Shown here piece by piece: positions 57,401 through 64,000 of a DNA stretch of 64,000 nt (positions are counted from its first letter, which is position 1; each line of letters opens with the position of its first letter). The DNA is from Daphnia carinata (taxonomy: Eukaryota; Arthropoda; Branchiopoda; Diplostraca; Daphniidae), in contig NC_081334.1 in the NCBI RefSeq assembly GCF_022539665.2, forward strand, positions 3,038,001 to 3,102,000, in the 5' to 3' direction. The notes below the pieces were generated by a model. The model searched no databases. It was not told the DNA's origin and saw only the letters and a list, made by a program, of their open reading frames with translations. Position numbers and translations under genes: made by a program.

Positions 57401-60400
57401 AAGTTAAAACAGTTACGTTCTGTCAACATTATGATTGGGTGCAAACCATAAACGACTCGTGTTCTGGTGTTCTGGCAGGGATCGGTCATTCGACCAGAAT
57501 CAACTTGCAGTCCTTAACGACTGGTCGGCACAATGTGGAAGACGAACTATCTGGTCTGGCGCTAGTCGAGATGGGCGAAGATGTCGCCCTCTACTGCCAT
57601 GGCGAAGGATCGGGCGAGTTGCAGTACGACTGGTTCCACAACGGCCGCAAAATACCTAAAAATAAAACGAAAAAAATTTCGTTGCATTCATTTTCGGCTT
57701 CGGAGATCGGGACGTACACCTGCTCGGCTAAGAACGGAGCTGGGCATTCAAAATCGAACGTTCCTTTCATCCTGACTACCGGTCAAAGCCAATTGATCCG
57801 GTTCACTAAAGAAACTATTGCCATGGTCGATAGCACTGTCCGGCTTCCATGCGCCTTTCAGCCTATAGCTACGGTTGAATGGCTTTTTCGCGGCAATATC
57901 CTCGGCCAAACATCGCAGTATGAATCTTTTTTTTTTAAATCCTAAATAATATCAAATTTTTCCTTTTACTTAATTAGGTGTTATTAACTTACAGGCATAC
58001 CATTGAAAGTGATGGCCAGCTGGTCATCTCCAAAATCAACCAACAGAGCGAAGGTTGGTATCATTGCCGTAAAAGCGATGGAGACACTGTCGAAGAATAC
58101 GGTTCTCATTTAAAAGTTGCTTGTAAGTTAACAAAATGCTATCACAGATAGTTTTACTTGATTATATCTTACCTTATTATTTTTGGTTTAGTTCTCCACG
58201 ATTTTGCCAAAACGGCCATTGACCCACCACCACCGTTGTCCAATGGACATCACTATTATTTCGCCGAGTACTCGACAGCTGAGTTATCTTGCACCGCACC
58301 CGACGGCCTACCGTCCCCCACCATCTGGTGGGAAGGGCCTTCCGGTCAGGTGTTAACCCCTCCATCAGAGAAAGCCGATTCCGTGCTGCTCCTAACTCGC
58401 GTTCTACAAGAGGATGCTGGAACGTACAGATGTCGGGCCGGAAACATCGTGCGCAATGTATCCATTCACCTTAATCTGGTTGTGACCTGTAAGTTTAAAT
58501 GAATAACAGCTTATCATACAACAGATTTACTGATTGAAGGATTTATTTTTACGTAGCTCCGCCGACGATCCAACAACATCCTGTGAGCGCCTCCGTCAAC
58601 GAAGATGAAACGGTGTCGATCAGCTGCGCATTCTCAGGATCGCCCTCACCGGCTACTACCGTCCAGTGGCTGAAAGACGGACAGCCGCTAATCGATCCAC
58701 CAAAACCAGTCCACGGGCTTCGCAATTCCACTTTAAATTTCGTTGCAGCTTCCAAGAGGCATGTTGGCAATTACGCGTGTCGGTTGAGAACCATCGGTCA
58801 CCTTCCAGTTGATTCACAAACTGCTACGTTGCACGTCCGAGGTATTACCGCTCTATTGTTAATTCAAGATTGTATCAATCAAATTAAAATTTAAAAAAAA
58901 TTTCATTGTAACAGAAAAGTTAAAGTTTACGGTGCCACCCGTAGCCAAGAGTTTAGAGCTGGGCACTGTCCGTAAGGTTTTGTGTAAAGCTCAAGGCAGC
59001 CCAGCTCCTATTGTGCGATGGGTGAAAGAAGATTTAAAACCGTTGCTCACCTGGCCACCGCACATTGAAGACATTAATGGAACGCTCGTCTTCCATGGAG
59101 TACAAGATGCCGATGCCGGACAGTACACCTGTATTGCCACTAACTCCCAAGGCCTTATAAGCGCTTCCGTCATGATCAACGTGACAAGTAAGAGATCAGT
59201 ATTTTTCCTTTGAATCGCCTCGCATAAAATCGAATGTTGTCTCATTGCAGTGTCGCCTCATTTCACGTCCCTGCCCAACAACGTCACGTACTACAAGGAA
59301 GGTCAAAAAGTAGAGTTACATTGCAAAGCAAACGGCCAACCGGTACCTACGATTCAGTGGGACAAGGATTCGGTTATGGATGGATTCACATCCGATCGGT
59401 AGTTGCACTTTTCTTATTCCTATGCGAAAGTTCAAATTGAAAATTTAATATTCCGGTTGTTTAAACAGGTTTTCTGTTAACCGTAATGGTACCTTGATTA
59501 TCGAAAATGTCCAGCAAGCCGATCAGGGATTTTACGGATGCACGGCCGGCAATGCAGGCGGATTCAAAAGAGCAGAATTTCGATTGGTTGTTCAAGGTAA
59601 TTGCTATTTTTGAAAAATGTTAATTATTATACGAAAATTAAAAGATGTGGTTTTTCCATACAGACTGGGAATACCAATACGGTGATTATGAAGGGGCTGA
59701 ATCGATTACCAAGACGATAATAATCACACTGGGAGCTGCGGCAGCCTACATCTTTCTGTCAGTCGGTTTGTTGATTTGGTGTCGTTTGAAACGTCGGCAA
59801 CGGAAACTGCAATCGCCAAACGATGGCGGTAACGCTGAAGCTCAAGTCGCTGATGTACAAACTGCCTTATGTGAGTCCGTCATTCTCGTTGTTTGTACGC
59901 ATCATTGTGTTTCTAATTTCGTCCTTTTTTTTTTCTTGACCAACGGCAGTGGCTAAGGAAGACCAAGGTGAAAATGGACGCCAATCCCCAGCTATTGACA
60001 AATTGAATGTTCCTAGCTCGGCCATCACTAAAGGAGCATTGCAAGGCAAAGGAAGGTTTGGAGATATACTTGAAGGCTTAGTTACGGGTAAGGTTCAGTA
60101 AACAATAGTCAGGATTTAATCCAATTGCAATTGTTTTAATTAAAAAATTAACTCACTCATTTTATGTATAGGTCTCAATGATTCAGAGGGCACCACTCGA
60201 GTTCTTCTCAGGATACTAGCAACTCGAGACGAGGATCTGATTGTAGAATTCCGCCGGCAGGTAGACATGCTGCATCGAGTCCGTCACGCCAATTTAGTGG
60301 CTGTTTTGGGCTGTTGTCGTGATTCTCCTGACGTTCAAATGATTTTGATGGAATACCATCAGCTTCTCAATTTAAAATCGCATTTGCTGTCGACTTCATC

Positions 60401-61014
60401 TTCTCAACCGTGGTCCCTAGCCCAGATCCACAGCGCCACGTTACAAATTGCGAAGGGAATGAACGCACTGGCCCAAAAGCGTTTCGTTCACCGTGATCTC
60501 GGTACGCGCAACATCCTGGTTGAATTCCACGGCAAAGATAATCAGCGAGTATGTTCCATTCCCTTGATGGCACATTATCAAAGAGACTTCAATTTTTTCT
60601 TTTTGTTTTCAGATCTCTTTGAAAATCGGCAGCTTCGGCATGGACAAACAGCCGTTCAACAAAGATTACTTTGTTTTCAAGCATCAGCCCATCGCCCTGC
60701 GGTGGCTCCCGCACGAAGCCGTGCTGGAAGATGAATATTCAACCAAGTCCGACGTGTGGATGTTTGCCGTCACGATATGGGAGTTGTACAACGCAGCGCA
60801 ACAGCCCCTTTCAAATCGCTCTGATGATGTCGTCCTGGCCGAACTGAAGAAAAAGGGTAGTCTGTGGGATGCTTCCTTCTGCAAATCGAACGCCATGTCC
60901 AGTTTGCTCAACAAGTGCTGGTCGCACGATCCTCTTCTCAGGCCGTCTTTTGACGAATTAGTGCATTGCGCAGAATCCGCTGCAGTGCCAACAAGCGAAT
61001 CAAAAACTCGTTGA
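54449..61014 (+). CDS. PTK7: PTK7/off-track receptor pseudokinase (first exon not found)
   Basis: Visible exons: 54449..54796, 57479..57917, 57995..58122, 58192..58488, 58557..58841, 58915..59187, 59251..59398, 59469..59596, 59664..59870, 59950..60087, 60172..60548, 60614..61014, phases consistent. The ectodomain has about seven Ig-like domains with paired Cys and YxC motifs (SGHFACTATN, GTYTCSAKNGAGHS, GTYRCRAGN, GNYACRL, GQYTCIATNSQG, GFYGCTAGNAGG). TM helix about TIIITLGAAAAYIFLSVGLL, basic stop RLKRRQRK. The kinase-like domain keeps HRDLGTRNILV but has GSFG in place of DFG, GKGRFGDI for the Gly loop, and VLLRIL where the ATP-anchoring Lys motif should be. It is therefore predicted to be catalytically dead, as in PTK7/otk, a Wnt/planar polarity and axon guidance co-receptor. 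The start exon and signal peptide lie upstream or were missed. Confidence 0.95.
54797..57478. other. Large first visible PTK7 intron
   Basis: 2.68 kb intron with T-, A- and C-rich runs, far longer than the other introns of the gene (55-100 bp). Long unspliced frames inside (e.g. near 55417-55878 and 56595-57002) are low complexity with no domain. It may hold regulatory elements. Confidence 0.7.
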
Positions 61015-62103
61015 AAAGTTTACTTGGTTGCGTAAAGTCTGTCTCAATGGTCGCACTAAAAATTCAAAATTTTGTAAATAGCATATTAATCTCACCAACC
61101 GAATTCTATTTTGTAACACCTCCTTGTCGATGTCGTTTTGCTAGACCATTTCTTTTTTTGTTCCTCTCAGCAGCTATTTGATTTCCGGTTCGTAATTTGT
61201 ATACCCGATGATCGTGTAACACGTTGTTTTCGCTCCGCTGCTGAACATTCTTCCTACCTTAAATGCAACACGTTCAGGTCATTTGACATTTCGGTTTGCC
61301 TCATATTTAGTTTGATTTTTTCAAAAGAAAACGAGAAAAACAAAAATCTTACTCAGTTGAATGTCATTAGTCATTTTGATCACGATGGATTCCTGGTTTG
61401 ACATCCTTTTCAGATGTCCGGCTGAAATAAAAGATGTAGCGTTTTTTTTAAATAGAAGGTGTAAATTTCTAATTTTCTTTGTCCAATCTACAGTCTAAAG
61501 ATTGTTAAAGTGAGGACAATCAAAGTAAGTGGTTTTTGGATAATTTCTGAATAACTATCGATTGCGGGCCGTTGCCCTCTACGGGATACCTTTTAGAAAA
61601 TGGGACACCACAATGAGCAATGCCTGGATGCGTTAAAGGTGTCCATCTCCGCGTCAATTCCGCATGGTGACTGCTCCAATTTGTCATTACTAGCGAGCAG
61701 CAGCGTCGACCATTGCCGCAATAAAGTATAAATACGATATTGGATACTAAGTACGTGCAGGACAGATTGCGGCAGCTCCTATATAGAAAATTTTAAATTG
61801 TCAATGAGTGAATTTTGAATGTGCGAAATGAAATTTTTACCTACACCGAACTCCCGTTGACATGCCAGCAACGGTACACGTAAGTTTTCTTCTCTTACAT
61901 CTGTATTAAGAAATTTGACTGTTATAACAAAGGCTAAAGATAGTAGATAAGTGGGTAATCAATTGTTGCACATAAGTGAGAATATACAGTCATCTAATGC
62001 AAATTACTTACCAGGGTAATGTTTCCGGATAATAATGCTTCTGGTGAACTTTCTCAGATGATTCTCGGGGCACCATTCACTTTCGTGGGCACAAATTTTA
62101 TAA
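61015..62103. other. PTK7 3' flank and intergenic
   Basis: An AATAAA lies near 61424, a likely PTK7 polyadenylation signal. No supported gene. Confidence 0.5.
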
Positions 62104-62176
62104 GCATCTGTAGTGTAGTGGTTATCACGGTTGTCTCACACACAACAGGTCCTCAGTTCGATCCTGGGCAGATGCA
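62104..62176 (+). tRNA. tRNA-Val(CAC)
   Basis: Perfect acceptor stem GCATCTG/CAGATGC, D stem GTGT/TCAC (last pair wobble-like), anticodon stem GTTGT/ACAAC with loop CTCACAC (anticodon CAC), T stem CTCAG/CTGGG with one G-T pair, discriminator A; 73 nt, no intron. Confidence 0.9.
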
Positions 62177-62569
62177 CTTTGTTAATTATTTTAGCAAATA
62201 AGAACATGAAACAAACGCAAGTCGTTAAGTCCTATACATCCATGTACACATTTTTAGAATACAAAACACTGAGCCGTAATAATGGATGGAAATGCTGTCA
62301 ATTATTAGCAATGAAATAGCGGATAACATCACCATGTTTTCGAGTTTTGTTTTCTAGCTAGCTTCCAGACCCTTAGCGGTATTCCATTTCGACCTCCTAG
62401 AAATCAAAGACCCATCGAAATATTCTGCAATCATTATTAGGAAAACAGGCATAAGATTGCAATATTTGAAGACGCGTTCTATCTGTTCTATACCAAATTT
62501 GAAAGATCTCTATAGATAACTTCCCCAAAACATGTGGAATACCACCCCGTTTACTGTTTAAAAGATAAA
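62177..62569. other. Intergenic between tRNAs
   Basis: Nothing recognised. Confidence 0.5.
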
Positions 62570-62640
62570 TGCATTGACCGGGAATCGAACCCGCATCACG
62601 TGCGTGGGAGGCACGCATTCTACCATTGAACCATCAATGC
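62570..62640 (-). tRNA. tRNA-Gly(CCC), one T-stem mismatch
   Basis: 71 nt. Acceptor GCATTGA/TCAATGC, anticodon stem CGTGC/GCACG with loop CTCCCAC (anticodon CCC), B box GGTTCGATTCC. The outer T-stem pair is G-G, so it is slightly less perfect than the copy at 63886..63956. Confidence 0.85.
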
Positions 62641-63693
62641 GCTACAACTATCTATTAGGACAAGAAAAAATTTCTAAGCCATGAGATAAATGTGATTAAT
62701 AACGAGCGATGATTGGTAGATTTAAAACCATATTGTTCTCGAATAACTAACAAAAAGCAAAGAAATTAACCCATGATGCTATGCCGAATTGTGTAGGTAG
62801 ATAAAATATAACTTAAGATCATTTGTGATTGAATGGGCTACAATCAGACAAACGCCTCGACCTACGGAACACTTGGACAGCCAAACGCCTCGATCTACGG
62901 AACACTTGGAAGCACGAACTTTGAAAACGTGTGTTGAACATCTTACTTCCACTGTGGCTTGCTGCTTAAAAAATGGCAGCCCAGACTTTAAACACGTCAC
63001 CAGTCACTCACTAAGCTTTGTTAAATCGCACCACGAATCAATGACAGAGCCCAAACGAAACGATGAAAACAAAAAACTGACCTGTAAATCCGTTTTCTCT
63101 TTGTGTGGACGAGGAGTCGTACAGCTGAATTGTTCAGTAATGTGGAGAAGGTCACTCTTTAAATCCCACATCTCTGATCAGCATTTCCGTTCCCCACGAT
63201 CAATGGAAATAGGAGACATTATTAAAAACATCAACAATTATTAACACTATGCAAAATGTCGATCACAGATATAGAATACAACTAGAAGTAACACACTGTG
63301 AGAATTTTGAGTTGCTAGACACACTTCAACCTTCCAACATCGACAAACGAATGTCTGTTTGTGGTACATATGCCCACCAGCACAGCTCTGCAATCGACGG
63401 CCATTGCGCAATTTTCGTTCCCCTGCCTCCTGGTTTGCAATGGAGACGCAGGAGAACGGATATCAAATGGAACAACCAAAGGAAGGGTAAGCATCCGTTT
63501 TTGTTTGTTATACAAGTTGCTATGAAGTGATTGGCCAGAACAAAACATTGTAAATGAGCATAGATGATGCTTTCGTTGAGGATATCGTGATGCAATTTGT
63601 AAACGATACGGAAAATTCCCTTGTAGTTCGCTTTTACCAAAGATTTATTTTAAATAGTTTACGCTCTTTTTTCTACTACTATTTAATTGTATG
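62641..63693. other. Intergenic; 139-codon frame of doubtful value
   Basis: A plus frame 62825..63244 includes a twice-repeated ~32-bp segment (CGCCTCGA-C/T-CTACGGAACA) and no known domain. Not accepted as a gene without support. Confidence 0.4.
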
Positions 63694-63764
63694 GCGCTGA
63701 TGGTTCAAAGGAAGAATGCTCGCCTCCCACGCGCGGGATCCGGGTTCGATTCCCGGTCAATGCA
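63694..63764 (+). pseudogene. Degenerate tRNA-Gly(CCC)
   Basis: 71 nt with an intact B box (GGTTCGATTCC), T stem CCGGG/CCCGG and anticodon loop CTCCCAC. The acceptor stem GCGCTGA/TCAATGC has a mismatch and a wobble, the anticodon stem has a T-C mismatch, and the D loop is altered (AAAGGAA). Probably a decaying inverted copy of the neighbour at 63886. Confidence 0.7.
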
Positions 63765-63885
63765 GTTGAGATTTTATTTGATTGTTGGAACCACCAGAGA
63801 AACAATGAACGACTGAGGACGATATTTGGAACACAAACGGGGCTTTCCTTTACCGACTCGTTAATCGCCAGCAAAATTTAAACAA

Positions 63886-63956
63886 TGCATTGACCGGGAA
63901 TCGAACCCGGATCATGCGCGTGGGAGGCGCACATTCTACCATTGAACCATCAATGC
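63886..63956 (-). tRNA. tRNA-Gly(CCC)
   Basis: 71 nt, all stems paired: acceptor GCATTGA/TCAATGC, anticodon stem TGCGC/GCGCA with loop CTCCCAC (anticodon CCC), T stem CCGGG/CCCGG, discriminator A. Best-preserved of the three Gly copies here. Confidence 0.93.
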
Positions 63957-64000
63957 TGAAAAAGCTAGCTAGAATTGAAATTATTTGTTAAAGGAGAAAC

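Noticed and set aside
62825-63244. 139-codon frame between tRNAs
   Set aside because: Contains an internal direct repeat and no known domain; no splice context.

Overview
The window looks like nuclear DNA of a branchiopod crustacean, most probably Daphnia. The evidence is compact multi-exon genes with many 55-90 bp introns, arthropod-type TATA promoters, animal single-copy genes (CNOT11, SLC38A9, DNAI3, KIF17, BBS2, RTF1, NAA38, MAD1, PTK7) and eukaryotic tRNAs. Nothing prokaryotic is seen at the level of gene organisation.

Region 1 (1-14 kb). After the 3' end of CNOT11 lies a tandemly amplified block of small secreted-protein genes: a cysteine-containing LysM protein, PAN/Apple-like proteins on the minus strand (two intact, two broken), and PAN plus expansin-like (double-psi beta-barrel) proteins on the plus strand (one intact, one internally deleted, one tiny fragment). 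It ends with a secreted SleB-type cell wall hydrolase. Two more LysM genes follow at 16.3 and 19.2 kb. Together these encode proteins predicted to bind, loosen or cut polysaccharide walls. This island is the most unusual content of the window.

Region 2 (14-23 kb). A tandem segmental duplication carries a LysM gene plus the first two exons of SLC38A9. The second copy continues into an intact 10-exon SLC38A9; the first is truncated. Two non-autonomous DNA transposons (406 bp and about 600 bp) are present only in the first copy, so the second copy supplies the empty sites.

Region 3 (23-37 kb). Three ciliary genes lie close together: a DNAI3/WDR63-like axonemal dynein intermediate chain (minus), a KIF17/OSM-3 kinesin-2 (plus) with an intron-containing tRNA-His inside one of its introns, and BBS2 (plus).

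Region 4 (37-43 kb). A small secreted protein of unknown family, RTF1 of the Paf1 complex, and NAA38 (LSM-domain subunit of NatC).

Region 5 (42.8-54 kb). A decaying zone: a MAD1-like gene with several frameshifts and a stop, remains of a vasa-like zinc-knuckle gene, an unrecognised 131-residue coiled-coil gene, a probable Pol III structured RNA (possibly 7SK-like), tRNA-like remnants, a TA-flanked MITE, a 23-bp minisatellite and a 22-base G run.

Region 6 (54-64 kb). PTK7/off-track, a receptor pseudokinase with Ig domains, with a 2.7 kb intron after the first visible Ig exon. It is followed by a tRNA group: Val(CAC) and three Gly(CCC)-type genes, one degenerate.
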